From positions 186,001 to 250,000 of the forward strand of contig QEKJ01000001.1 in NCBI GenBank assembly GCA_003096535.1: a stretch of 64,000 bases of DNA, in the 5' to 3' direction. Source of the stretch: Agathobaculum butyriciproducens. GTDB lineage: Bacteria; Bacillota; Clostridia; Oscillospirales; Butyricicoccaceae. Shown here piece after piece: positions 1 to 7,963 of this stretch. The notes beneath the pieces were generated by a model, which was given only the letters and a program-made list of their open reading frames with translations, had not been told where the DNA came from and searched no databases. A program made the position numbers and the translations under genes. Each line of letters opens with the position of its first letter. Position 1 is the first letter of the stretch.

Positions 1-932
1 AGCAGCGCCTTGAGGAACTGGATCGGCACGATCTGGTGGCCCTCAAACTCGATCGGGGTGGTGGACAGCATGCCGACGTTCTCCAGGCAGTTCATGTGGG
101 TCAGGTAGGACTGACCGAAGGTCATGAAGAAGCGGATGCGCTGCACGCCCGGAATATTCTTCGCCAGGGACTCAATCTCCTCGTGGTGGAGCAGGTACAT
201 GTCCTTGTGACCGACCTGATCGAAGTCGTACTCGCGCTTGATGCTCATCGCCGGAATTTCAACCCAGTGACCGTCCTCCCAGTACGAACCCGGTGCGGAT
301 ACCTCACGCAGATTGATCTCCGGGTTGAAGTTGGTCGCAAACGGATAGCCGTGGTCGCCGCCGTTGCAGTCCAGAATGTCGATGGTGTCGATTTCATCGA
401 ACAGGTGCTTCTGTGCGTAAGCGCAGTACGCCTGCGTTACACCCGGGTCAAAGCCGGAGCCGAGCAGAGCGGTCAGACCGGCCTCCTCAAACTTCTTCTT
501 GTACGCCCACTGCCAGGAGTAGTCAAAGTACGCGGTAAAGCCCTCGTCCTTGCAGCGCTTCTCGTAAATGGCGCGCCACTCCGGATCGTCGGTGTCCTCC
601 GGCTCGTAGTTTGCCGTATCCATGTAGTTTACGCCGCACTTGAGGCACGCATCCATGATGGTCAGGTCCTGATACGGCAGCGCAATGTTCATCACGATGT
701 CCGGCTTGTACTCGTCGATGAGCGCGCACAGCTCGTCCACGTTGTCCGCATCCACCTTGGCGGTGCGGATCTTGGTTGCGGTCGTACCGTCCAGCTTCTC
801 CTTAATCGCGTCGCACTTGCTCTTGGTGCGGGACGCAATCATAATTTCCTCGAAAACGTCGCTGTTCTGGCAGCACTTGTGGATAACTACGCCGGCAACA
901 CCGCCGCAGCCGATGATCAATGCTCTTCCCAT
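1..932 (-). CDS. Carboxynorspermidine/saccharopine dehydrogenase family protein (3' end outside window)
   Basis: An NAD(P)-dependent dehydrogenase of the saccharopine dehydrogenase (LYS1-like) family. Next to speD, speE and a basic amino acid decarboxylase it most likely forms carboxy(nor)spermidine from aspartate semialdehyde and a diamine in the cytoplasm. About 310 residues are visible. The N-terminus MGRALIIGCGGVAGVV has the Rossmann glycine signature. Further along are conserved stretches such as GSGFDPGVTQAY (about residue 140) and CNGGDHGYPFATNFNPE, typical of this family. The ATG at 932 follows a GAGGAGGAATT ribosome site. Family members are about 400 residues, so roughly the last quarter is missing. 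Family assignment is firm; the exact substrate is inferred from neighbours. Confidence 0.85.
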   Translation of the reverse strand, partial: MGRALIIGCGGVAGVVIHKCCQNSDVFEEIMIASRTKSKCDAIKEKLDGTTATKIRTAKVDADNVDELCALIDEYKPDIVMNIALPYQDLTIMDACLKCGVNYMDTANYEPEDTDDPEWRAIYEKRCKDEGFTAYFDYSWQWAYKKKFEEAGLTALLGSGFDPGVTQAYCAYAQKHLFDEIDTIDILDCNGGDHGYPFATNFNPEINLREVSAPGSYWEDGHWVEIPAMSIKREYDFDQVGHKDMYLLHHEEIESLAKNIPGVQRIRFFMTFGQSYLTHMNCLENVGMLSTTPIEFEGHQIVPIQFLKAL

Positions 933-1009
933 TGTTAATTCCTCCTCATTTTTAACTGTATATATAATTTAGATTTATTGAATGGTCTTTATTTGTTAAA
1001 CTGCCGCTT

Positions 1010-1775
1010 GAGAAGCGAACGGAACTGCGCCGCACCCGCGGCGGGGGCAAAAAGGGTAGACACCTACGGTTTCTACCCTCTTTGAACACCCGTTTCCCTT
1101 GTTGGGATAGCTTGGGTGCAGACGGTAGACTGCGTAAGCAGGAAAAGGGGAACGGCAGTCGGGTTACTCTTGCGTGATTTTCGCAAAATATTCGCAGTTC
1201 ACAGACAGCGTACTGCTACACATGCGGGTTACTCAACGCAAGGCGCGGCATAGCAGTGCCGCGCAACTCTTTAACGTGTTATACCGGAAGGCACCTGTGG
1301 AGTAAGCGTTTGGTATAATTTATCCTGCGTAGGTGCTGTCCGTAACCTCCGGACTAACGAATTGCGCAACACGGGTATGTTGCGCCTGCTGGAAGTAGCC
1401 GACCTGTGTAGCAGTAATGTATCCGACACTGCGAACAGGTTGAGAAAGACACGGAAGAAAAAATCCTCTGTCGTTCCCCTATTTCGCAGCGGTCACATGT
1501 AGGCAATCTGCGCCAGACTATCCAAGGGAAAGGGGTGATTCACAAGAGGGTGGAAACCGTAGGTGTCTACCCTCTTGTGCCCCCGCCGGGTAGGCGCACT
1601 CCCCGCTGAGGTTCAGCGAAAAACTCTCCGCCCGTCAGGGGCGAACCCGCCTGCGGCAGTTCGCGTCCCCCGCTCAGCCGGTGCAGAGAAAAAGGCTGCC
1701 GCCCGGATAGGGCGAACCCGCCTGCGGCAGTTCGTGTGCCCCGCTCAGTCGGTGCAGAGAAAGCGGTTGTCCAAC
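1010..1775. repeat. Repeat R copy A: two inverted arms plus tandem S modules
   Basis: This fills most of the 850-base gap between the dehydrogenase and speE. The left arm (about 1035-1290) has a hairpin based on GGGTAGA/TCTACCC and a CGGCGGGGGC block. The right arm (about 1330-1590) is the same sequence inverted, ending in CCCCCGCC. The centre is AT-rich around 1310-1325. A ~65-base module (core GGGCGAACCCGCCTGCGGCA) follows twice in tandem at about 1640-1770. The same modules recur at 28.97, 33.8, 39.6, 50.8 and 55.0 kb. No protein is encoded that resembles a known family; short reading frames here are repeat artefacts. Confidence 0.8.
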
Positions 1776-1782
1776 GCTTACG

Positions 1783-2637
1783 TTACTCTACCTTTTCCAG
1801 CAGCTTCTGCACATAATTCGGCAGATAGAACGCGCCCTTGTGCAGATTGGTATTGTAATATTTGGTTTCCAGTCCCAGACTGTTCCACCAGTCCGGATTC
1901 AGATCGCGCACCGGATGCACGCCGCGCGACGAAAAGCCGAACAGCCAGTGTCCGGACGGGTAGGTCGGGATATGCGCCTGAAACAGACGGCTCAGCTCAA
2001 ACGAGTGCACGATATTGCGGTGCGCTCTCTGGCACGCCAGCGCATCGCCCTTGTAGAACGGGCTTTCGTGCTGATTGACGAGCACGCCGTGCTCCTTGAG
2101 CGCCTTGTAGCAGTTGCCGTAAAATTCCATCGTGAACAGGCCCTCGCCCGGGCCGAACGGGTCGGTCGAGTCGATGATGATAAGGTCGTACTCGTCCTCA
2201 ATCCGGCGGATATACTTTAATCCGTCCTGATAGAGAATGTGCACGCGCGGGTCGTCGAGCGAGCACGCCACACCGGGCAGGTACTCTTTGCAGACCGCGA
2301 CAACGCGCTCGTCGATCTCCACAAGGTCGATATGCTCGATGTGCTGATAGCGGCACAGCTCGCGGACGCAGCCGCCGTCACCGCCGCCGATGACAAGCAC
2401 CTTTTTAATCTTCTCGCCGAGCACGGCCATCGGCACATGCACCATCATTTCGTGATAGATGAACTCGTCCCGCTCGGTCAGCATCATGTAGCCGTCAAGC
2501 GTGAGAAACCGACCGAACTCCTCGCATTCAAACACGTCGATGCGCTGAAAATCGCTCTGTTCGGTGTAAAGCTGACGGTCTACCTGTATCTGCAGCCCAA
2601 CCGTCGGCGTATGCATTTCAGTAAAGGTAAGTTGCAT
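1783..2637 (-). CDS. speE: Spermidine synthase (polyamine aminopropyltransferase)
   Basis: Transfers an aminopropyl group from decarboxylated S-adenosylmethionine to putrescine or a related diamine in the cytoplasm. The protein has 284 residues, the normal length. It shows the nucleotide-binding motif VLVIGGGDGGCVRE near residue 80, an acidic VEIDERVV strand end, and the catalytic DSTDPFGPGE motif near residue 155. The ATG at 2637 has an AAAGGAGCG ribosome site and gives the family-typical start MQLTFTEMHTP; an upstream in-frame start at 2670 lacks a site. The gene lies 16 bases downstream of the decarboxylase, consistent with one transcript from speD. Repeat copy A follows directly. Confidence 0.96.
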   Translation of the reverse strand: MQLTFTEMHTPTVGLQIQVDRQLYTEQSDFQRIDVFECEEFGRFLTLDGYMMLTERDEFIYHEMMVHVPMAVLGEKIKKVLVIGGGDGGCVRELCRYQHIEHIDLVEIDERVVAVCKEYLPGVACSLDDPRVHILYQDGLKYIRRIEDEYDLIIIDSTDPFGPGEGLFTMEFYGNCYKALKEHGVLVNQHESPFYKGDALACQRAHRNIVHSFELSRLFQAHIPTYPSGHWLFGFSSRGVHPVRDLNPDWWNSLGLETKYYNTNLHKGAFYLPNYVQKLLEKVE

Positions 2638-2653
2638 GAGTGAAACGCTCCTT

Positions 2654-4111
2654 TTATTCCGGGCTGACAACGCCGCGGATGACCTGCAGGTTGTTCACCT
2701 CGGGGTCCTCGGTGCCGAGCAGCATGCAGTTCTTTTCCTTGGCGTAGCGAATATAATCAAGAATATCGCGGGTAATACGCTCACCGGGCGCGAGAATCGG
2801 GATGCCGGGCGGATAGCACATGACAAACTCCGCGCAGATGCGTCCGACCGACTCCTCGAGCGGCATGGCCTTCTTGTCCGCGTAGAACGCCTCCTGCGGG
2901 CCGGCAACCACCTGCGGCGAGATGTACTCCTGCCGCATGAGCGTCGCCTTGTCGCGCTTGTAGCGGCGGCGAATGTCCGCGAGAGCGGCTACCAGACGTT
3001 CGAGGTCGCGCTCACGGTCGCCCACCGAAACATAGGCGAGCAGATTGCCAAGATCGCCGAACTCGGTCTGAATATCGTAAAAGTCGCGCAGAATGTCGTA
3101 CACCTCGATACCCGCCAGACCAACATCCAGCGTGTTTACCGCCAGCTTGGTTGTGTCGAAGTCGTATACCGTGTCGCCGTTGATCAGCTCACTGCCGTAG
3201 GCGTAGTAATCGCCGAGCGCGTTGATCTCCTCGCGGGCGTAGGTTGTCAGGTCAACGACTTTTCGGAAAATCTCCTTGCCGTGCAGTGCAAGGTTCTTGC
3301 GCGAAATATCCAGGCTGACCATCAGCAGGTACGAACCGGAGGTCGTCTGCGTCAGGTTGATGATCTGGCGAACGTGCTCCGCGTTCATGGACGGGCCGCA
3401 CAGCAGAAAGCTGGACTGCGTGAGCGAGCCGCCCGACTTGTGCATGGAAACGGATGCTAAATCCGCGCCTGCCGCCATCGCGGAGACCGGCATATTTTCA
3501 CCGAAGTAGAAATGCGTGCCGTGCGCCTCATCGGCCAGCACCTTCATGCCTGCCGCGTGCGCGAGCCTTACGATTTCCCGAATGTTCGAGCAGATGCCGT
3601 AGTAGGTCGGGTTGTTGACGAGCACCGCCTTTGCGGACGGGTGCTTCTCAATAGCGGCCTTCACGTCCGCGACTGACATGCCGAGCGAAATGCCCAGCCG
3701 GTCATTCATCTGCGGGTTGACGTAAACCGGAATCGCACCGGTCAGCACGAGTGCGTTGATGACGCTGCGGTGTACGTTGCGCGGCAGAATGATCTCGTCG
3801 CCGCGTTTGACCACGGACAGAATCATCGCCTGTACGCTGCTCGTCGTGCCGCCCACCATCAGGAAGGCGTGCGCCGCACCGAACGCATCCGCGGCCAGCT
3901 CCTCGGCCTCGCGGATAACGCTGGTCGGGTGGCACAGATTGTCGAGCGGCTTCATCGAGTTGACGTCCACCGTCATGCACTGCTGACCGAGGAATTTCGT
4001 TAATTCCGGTGAGCCGCGTCCGCGCTTGTGGCCGGGTACATCGAACGGCACAATGCGCATGTCTTTGAAGTTTTCGAGCGCCTCCATGATTGGCGCACGG
4101 GATTGATCCAT
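2654..4111 (-). CDS. Orn/Lys/Arg decarboxylase family protein, PLP-dependent
   Basis: A fold-type I pyridoxal phosphate decarboxylase that should supply the diamine (putrescine, cadaverine or agmatine) used by speE. It has 485 residues, the length of the short Bacillus SpeA/YaaO type without the wing domain of E. coli enzymes. The PLP lysine lies in SVSMHKSGGSLTQ (about residue 230), preceded by the cofactor-binding stretch LADEAHGTHF. The N-terminal DVPGHKRGRG motif is characteristic. The ATG at 4111 has an AGAAGG site; the upstream start at 4171 lies in the hairpin array. No motif separates arginine from lysine or ornithine specificity. A 130-base hairpin array separates it from speD. Confidence 0.9.
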   Translation of the reverse strand: MDQSRAPIMEALENFKDMRIVPFDVPGHKRGRGSPELTKFLGQQCMTVDVNSMKPLDNLCHPTSVIREAEELAADAFGAAHAFLMVGGTTSSVQAMILSVVKRGDEIILPRNVHRSVINALVLTGAIPVYVNPQMNDRLGISLGMSVADVKAAIEKHPSAKAVLVNNPTYYGICSNIREIVRLAHAAGMKVLADEAHGTHFYFGENMPVSAMAAGADLASVSMHKSGGSLTQSSFLLCGPSMNAEHVRQIINLTQTTSGSYLLMVSLDISRKNLALHGKEIFRKVVDLTTYAREEINALGDYYAYGSELINGDTVYDFDTTKLAVNTLDVGLAGIEVYDILRDFYDIQTEFGDLGNLLAYVSVGDRERDLERLVAALADIRRRYKRDKATLMRQEYISPQVVAGPQEAFYADKKAMPLEESVGRICAEFVMCYPPGIPILAPGERITRDILDYIRYAKEKNCMLLGTEDPEVNNLQVIRGVVSPE

Positions 4112-4144
4112 AAAAATGCCTTCTTTCGGCAGAGAATGATATGC

Positions 4145-4243
4145 TGCGCTTTCGCGCGAAGCGACGCGCAAATTTTATTGTGAGACAAATCCGAACATCG
4201 TTCGGTTTGTCTTTCTCGATTGAAAATGTATTTTCAATCGAAA
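4145..4243. repeat. Hairpin array 1 (three hairpins) between speD and the decarboxylase
   Basis: Three consecutive near-perfect inverted repeats fill the short gap: 4147-4163 (CGCTTTCGCGCGAAGCG), 4184-4211 (GACAAATCC to GGTTTGTC) and 4216-4241 (TCGATTGAAAA to TTTTCAATCGA). They share no sequence with each other. The last one lies directly after the speD stop and could be a weak terminator or an mRNA stabiliser. The same architecture recurs at 19.9, 37.2 and 42.9 kb. Confidence 0.75.
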
Positions 4244-5008
4244 TCAGTAGATGTTCTTGCCCGAAAATATCTCAATCATCTCTCGTCTGAGGTCGGAGTG
4301 AATCTTGAGTCTGGTCTTGGGCGGCAGCTCATAGATGTCGGTGTTGAACAGGTAGTTCTGCAGATCGACCTCCTTGAGCAGCATTCTCGTGTGGAACAGG
4401 TTGGACTGGTACACGTTAATGTCGTATGCGTCGTACCGCTCGAGCGTTTTCGGGTCGATAAAGTCCTGAATGGACGTCATATGGTGATCCATGAACAGCT
4501 TTTTGCCCTCGATATCGCGGGTAAAGCCGCGCACGCGGTAGTCCATGGTGATGATATCCGAATCGAACGAGCCGATGAGGTAATCGAGCGTAGACAGCGG
4601 CGTGATCTCACCGCAGGTGGCAACATCAATATCCACGCGGAAGGTGGCAAGGCAGGTATCCGGATGGTATTCCGGATAGGTATGCACGGTAACATGGCTC
4701 TTGTCGAGGTGCGCGACAATGGTATCCGGCTCGAGCGCGGGCTTCATGTGCTCCTCCGCGATGAGAAAGGTTACGGAGGCGCCCTGCGGGTCGTAATCCT
4801 GCTTGGAAATGTGCAGCACATGCGCACCGATCATCTCGGTCACCCGCTCGAGAATGCCGGTCAGTCGTTCGGAGTTGTACTGCTGGTCGATATATTTGAT
4901 GTAGTCACGCTGTTCGCGCTCGGTCTTTGCATAGCAGACATCATAAATGTTGAAGGACAGCGCCTTGGTCAGGTTGTTAAACCCGTAAAGTTTGAGCTTG
5001 TTCTGCAT
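4244..5008 (-). CDS. speD: S-adenosylmethionine decarboxylase proenzyme
   Basis: Makes decarboxylated SAM, the aminopropyl donor for speE. It is a self-cleaving pyruvoyl enzyme. The 254 residues match the E. coli-type long bacterial proenzyme rather than the short Bacillus type. The cleavage motif [16 protein letters not shown] is near residue 100, where the serine becomes the pyruvoyl group. The ATG at 5008 has a TGAGGAT site. First gene of the polyamine cluster. A structured leader with a terminator-like hairpin lies upstream, suggesting conditional expression. Confidence 0.96.
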   Translation of the reverse strand: MQNKLKLYGFNNLTKALSFNIYDVCYAKTEREQRDYIKYIDQQYNSERLTGILERVTEMIGAHVLHISKQDYDPQGASVTFLIAEEHMKPALEPDTIVAHLDKSHVTVHTYPEYHPDTCLATFRVDIDVATCGEITPLSTLDYLIGSFDSDIITMDYRVRGFTRDIEGKKLFMDHHMTSIQDFIDPKTLERYDAYDINVYQSNLFHTRMLLKEVDLQNYLFNTDIYELPPKTRLKIHSDLRREMIEIFSGKNIY

Positions 5009-5026
5009 TTCATATCCTCACAATAC

Positions 5027-5147
5027 CAAAAAATCCCCAGGCGAAAGGGGTACACACGGTACGCTTTCACTTGGGGATGATCATTCTCTTTTTGCAGATG
5101 CTTCTGCACATTCCGTAGGTTTTATGGAAGAGGAAAGAGTCTATATA
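5027..5147 (-). promoter_or_regulatory. speD leader with promoter and attenuator-like terminator
   Basis: On the minus strand a -10 box TATATA (5142-5147) is spaced 18 bases from TTGCCT (5166-5171); the latter is the terminal repeat of P element copy 1. The ~100-base leader can form CTCTTT/AAAGAG enclosing a small TTCC/GGAA hairpin and GCAGA/TCTGC. A hairpin with ATCCCCA/TGGGGAT arms (5033-5078) follows, with a run of T right after it, only about 20 bases before the speD start. That is the layout of a transcription attenuator. No known riboswitch consensus was recognised. Confidence 0.45.
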
Positions 5148-5166
5148 GCAAGAATCGTTACTTTTA

Positions 5167-5326
5167 GGCAATACCGCATAATGAAGCAAGAGCGATTTGC
5201 GAGTAAATTTTGTGCTCTGATAAGGCGTGGTTTTGCGTCAATACTTGCTGTATTGCAAAAAATCACAACGAAATCAGGGGGCAAAATTTCCGCAAAGCGC
5301 CGCAGTCTTAATTGTGCGGTGTTGCC
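5167..5326 (+). repeat. Repeat P copy 1 (160 bp, MITE-like)
   Basis: A palindromic element with terminal inverted repeats GGCAATACCGCATAAT at the left and ATTGTGCGGTGTTGCC at the right, and subterminal GAGCGATTTGCGAGTAAATTTT matched by AAAATTTCCGCAAAGCGCCGC. The internal ~70 bases also fold back. The same sequence recurs at 34947 and 35441 (160 bp) and in shorter form at 5608 and 61281. It has no coding capacity. It sits in the speD promoter region. Confidence 0.8.
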
Positions 5327-5404
5327 TTTGTACTCTTATTGATCGTTTCACAAGTGTGATGCGCCCGCGGCACACGGCTTTTAGTCAGCCAACTTATAAA
5401 ATTC

Positions 5405-5528
5405 AATAAGGCAACAAAGTTGCCAGTTTCGGCATTTGACCCGGCTGTCCGTATGGCCTTAGCACCGTTTTCGCGCAGAAACCGGGCGGTCAAAGAAATT
5501 CTGCTGAAAGGCTTCGCCTCTCCGAGTA
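5405..5528 (-). ncRNA. Candidate small structured RNA with strong sigma-A promoter
   Basis: A near-consensus promoter lies on the minus strand: TTGCAT (5558-5563), 17 bases, TATAAT (5535-5540). The predicted ~120-base transcript contains GAGAGGC-GAA-GCCTTTC, a helix closing TTTGACC..GGTCAAA around CCCGG/CCGGG, a GCC/GGC hairpin, and ends in GGCAAC-TTT-GTTGCC (5410-5424) followed by a T-rich stretch. No reading frame follows it before speD, 400 bases downstream and beyond P copy 1. It does not match a riboswitch, 6S or other RNA family I can recognise, so identity is open. Confidence 0.45.
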
Positions 5529-5607
5529 ACTTTTATTATACCCGAGCATGGATACAAATGCAAGATTTTATTGCGGATTTTACAGATGTTGTGCCGAAAT
5601 TTTCCCG

Positions 5608-5694
5608 GGCAGCATCATATAATTAGACAAGCGCGATTTACGAGCAAATTTTATGCACTGATAGCGCCACAGTCCTGATTGTATGATGTTGCCC
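5608..5694 (+). repeat. Repeat P copy 2 (87 bp, diverged)
   Basis: A shorter, more diverged P element with terminal repeats GGCAGCATCATATAATTAG and CTGATTGTATGATGTTGCC, keeping the GCGATTTACGAGCAAATTTT subterminal block. It lies between the candidate small RNA and the amidase gene. Confidence 0.65.
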
Positions 5695-5795
5695 TTGTAC
5701 ATAGAAAGTTTACAGTCTTTGTTTTGAAAAATCGCGTAAAACGTAGTACAATGGAAAAAGCAAGACGATGTAATTCTGAAAAGACAAGGTGAATC

Positions 5796-6479
5796 ATGGC
5801 ACGCAAAAAGAAAAGCAAGGGACTTCGGGTCAGCCTGATGCTGACGGTCGGACTGATGATCGTGTCGTTTGCGGCGGGCATGCTGACACAGAAGATCGTG
5901 TTCCGCGAGCCGCAGACCGACGCTGGTCTGACCTACATTGAGGATATTCCGGTAATGACTGACTTTCTTCCCGAGGGCACACGCGCCCGTCCGGGACAGA
6001 AGCGCGAGATCAGGTATCTCGTCATCCACGAGACCGACAACACCGGCACCGGCGCAAATGCGGCCGCGCACAACTCGTTCATCCACCAGAACGCCAACGC
6101 CGAGGAGGGCATTGTTTCGTGGCACTACACGGTGGACGATCACGAGATCTACCATCATCTGCCGGATGATGAGACTGCCTATCACGCAGGCGACGGCATG
6201 GAGAAGAACGGCGGCAACATGAACGGCATCGGCATTGAAATGTGCGTCAACTCGGACGGCAACTACGAACAGACGCTCATCAACACCGAAAAGCTGTGTG
6301 CGCGGCTGCTGATCGAGTACGATCTGAACCCGTCCAAGGCACTGAAAAAGCATCAGGACTTTTCGGGCAAAATCTGTCCGTCCACCCTCATCAACAGCGG
6401 CCGCTGGGACGAGTTCTGCAGCGCGGTAACCGCAAAATACAAGGAGCTGAAGGCCGACGAAGCGGCAAAAGCATCATAA
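5796..6479 (+). CDS. N-acetylmuramoyl-L-alanine amidase (Amidase_2 family), membrane-anchored
   Basis: Cleaves the bond between muramic acid and the peptide stem of peptidoglycan, acting outside the membrane. It has 227 residues. A basic N-terminus (MARKKKSKG) is followed by one membrane segment at about 10-30. The Amidase_2 domain covers about 60-200, with zinc-ligand regions YLVIHETDNTG (His), WHYTVDD, TAYHAGDG and a C-terminal KHQDFSGKICP. The arrangement resembles CwlA/XlyA-type amidases, without a wall-binding domain. The start has AAGGTGAATC upstream. It stands alone and ends in its own terminator. Confidence 0.88.
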   Translation: MARKKKSKGLRVSLMLTVGLMIVSFAAGMLTQKIVFREPQTDAGLTYIEDIPVMTDFLPEGTRARPGQKREIRYLVIHETDNTGTGANAAAHNSFIHQNANAEEGIVSWHYTVDDHEIYHHLPDDETAYHAGDGMEKNGGNMNGIGIEMCVNSDGNYEQTLINTEKLCARLLIEYDLNPSKALKKHQDFSGKICPSTLINSGRWDEFCSAVTAKYKELKADEAAKAS

Positions 6480-6526
6480 GTATCCGGTTAGCAGCATGCA
6501 ACCATGTGCAAAAACCGTGGAAAATC

Positions 6527-6562
6527 AAAGGGCGATTTGTCGTAAATCGCTCTTTCTTTTTA
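6527..6562 (+). terminator. Terminator after the amidase
   Basis: Hairpin AAAGGGCGATTT/AAATCGCTCTTT followed by a T-rich run, 48 bases past the stop codon. Confidence 0.85.
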
Positions 6563-6672
6563 TCCTCTGATATGGTATACTTCAAATCGTACGCTGTAAA
6601 AAAAACTGAAAAAATTTAAGCGTACCGTAAATCCTACTTAAAATTTATCACATTGTGAAGGAGTGAACTGAA

Positions 6673-7689
6673 ATGATCGTTGTACTCAAACGAAACAGCG
6701 ACAAGGAACATGTCGAAAAACTGATGCAGCATTTCACGGATATGGGGCTGCGGATCAACTATTCCCAGGGTGCGGATACACTTATCCTCGGCCTGATGGG
6801 CGACACGACCCGGCTCGATGAAGGGGACATTATGGCGTATGACGTGGTCGAGCGTGTACAGCGCGTGACCGAGCCGTTCAAGGCCGTCAACCGCAAATTC
6901 CACCCCGAGGACACGATCATCGAGGTTGCGGGCCGCAAGATCGGCGCCGGCTACTTCAATGTTATGGCAGGTCCGTGCTCGGTCGAGAACGAGGCGCAGA
7001 TCATCGAGTGTGCCGAGCGCGTTAAGGCTGCCGGTGCATCCTTCCTGCGCGGCGGTGCATTCAAGCCGCGTACCTCCCCGTACTCGTTCCAGGGTCTGGA
7101 GGCCGAGGGCCTCAAGCTGCTGCTCGAGGCAAAGCGTCAGACCGGTCTGCCGATCGTCACCGAGATCATGAGCGAAAAGCATCTCGATCTGTTCGCGGAT
7201 GTTGATATCATCCAGCTTGGCGCCCGCAACATGCAGAACTTCATGCTGCTCAAGGAGCTGGGCCGCTCGAACAAGCCGATCCTCCTCAAGCGCGGTCTGT
7301 CCGCCACCATGGAGGAGTTCCTCATGGCTGCCGAGTACATTTTCGCAGGCGGCAATACCAATGTTATCCTGTGCGAGCGCGGCATCCGTACCTTTGAGAA
7401 GCTGATCCGCAATAATCTGGATATCTCCGCTGTTCCGCTGGTTAAGATGTTCAGCCACCTGCCGATCATCATCGACCCGTCCCATGCAGCAGGCCGCCGT
7501 GATATGGTGCAGCCGCTGTCCCGCGCAGCCATCGCTGCCGGTGCCGACGGCCTGATCATCGAGGCGCATAACGATCCCGCACACGCCCTCTGCGACGGTG
7601 CACAGTCGCTCGACCTCAACCAGTTCGATACCGTCATGAAGGACATCAAGCGCCGCGCCGAGTTTGAAGGCCGCGTGATGATGCCGTAA
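6673..7689 (+). CDS. aroF: 3-deoxy-7-phosphoheptulonate synthase (DAHP synthase, type I-beta)
   Basis: Condenses phosphoenolpyruvate and erythrose 4-phosphate in the first step of the shikimate pathway. It has 338 residues: an N-terminal ferredoxin-like regulatory domain of about 70 residues (MIVVLKRNSDKEHVEKLMQH), then the barrel with AGPCSVENEAQI, GGAFKPRTSPYSFQG, the HLPIIIDPSHAAGRRD metal/phosphate motif and LIIEAHNDP. This is the Thermotoga/Bacillus AroA type. The ATG has a GAAGGAG site. It is monocistronic, with a terminator directly after. A possible -10 TATACT lies at about 6574. Confidence 0.95.
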   Translation: MIVVLKRNSDKEHVEKLMQHFTDMGLRINYSQGADTLILGLMGDTTRLDEGDIMAYDVVERVQRVTEPFKAVNRKFHPEDTIIEVAGRKIGAGYFNVMAGPCSVENEAQIIECAERVKAAGASFLRGGAFKPRTSPYSFQGLEAEGLKLLLEAKRQTGLPIVTEIMSEKHLDLFADVDIIQLGARNMQNFMLLKELGRSNKPILLKRGLSATMEEFLMAAEYIFAGGNTNVILCERGIRTFEKLIRNNLDISAVPLVKMFSHLPIIIDPSHAAGRRDMVQPLSRAAIAAGADGLIIEAHNDPAHALCDGAQSLDLNQFDTVMKDIKRRAEFEGRVMMP

Positions 7690-7700
7690 AAGCAAACAGA

Positions 7701-7729
7701 AACCTCTCCGGTTTTCGGAGAGGTTTTTA
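7701..7729 (+). terminator. Terminator after aroF
   Basis: AACCTCTCCG and CGGAGAGGTT arms with a TTTT loop edge and a following T run. Confidence 0.9.
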
Positions 7730-7747
7730 TTTTATATATTGTTTTCC

Positions 7748-7961
7748 CGTAGGGTGCGACGACCTCGGCGCACCGTTGTAAACCATCTGCACACGCATAA
7801 CCGTAGGGGCGCACAGTGTGCGCCCGCAGCGCGACCGGAGCCTGCGCAAGGAACGGCCAAGAACCGTTTGATTTTACGTTGCGTGGGAGCACACTGTGCT
7901 CCCCTACGAGATAACGTGTACCAATCGTTAGATACGGTGCGCCGAGTCGTCGCACCCTACG
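7748..7961. repeat. REP-like composite palindrome, nested inverted repeats
   Basis: The outer arms CGTAGGGTGCGACGACC and its inverse GTCGTCGCACCCTACG enclose inner arms CGTAGGGGCGCACAGTG and CACTGTGCTCCCCTACG. The whole 214-base gap between the convergent aroF and pdaA-like genes is one symmetric element. Related arms occur at 13185, 14409, 14905, 29368 and 34202. Confidence 0.8.
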
Positions 7962-7963
7962 TT

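Noticed and set aside
1563-2078. A 171-codon plus frame running from the repeat into speE
   Set aside because: It starts in R-family repeat modules and continues in antisense of speE; similar frames appear in other R copies.
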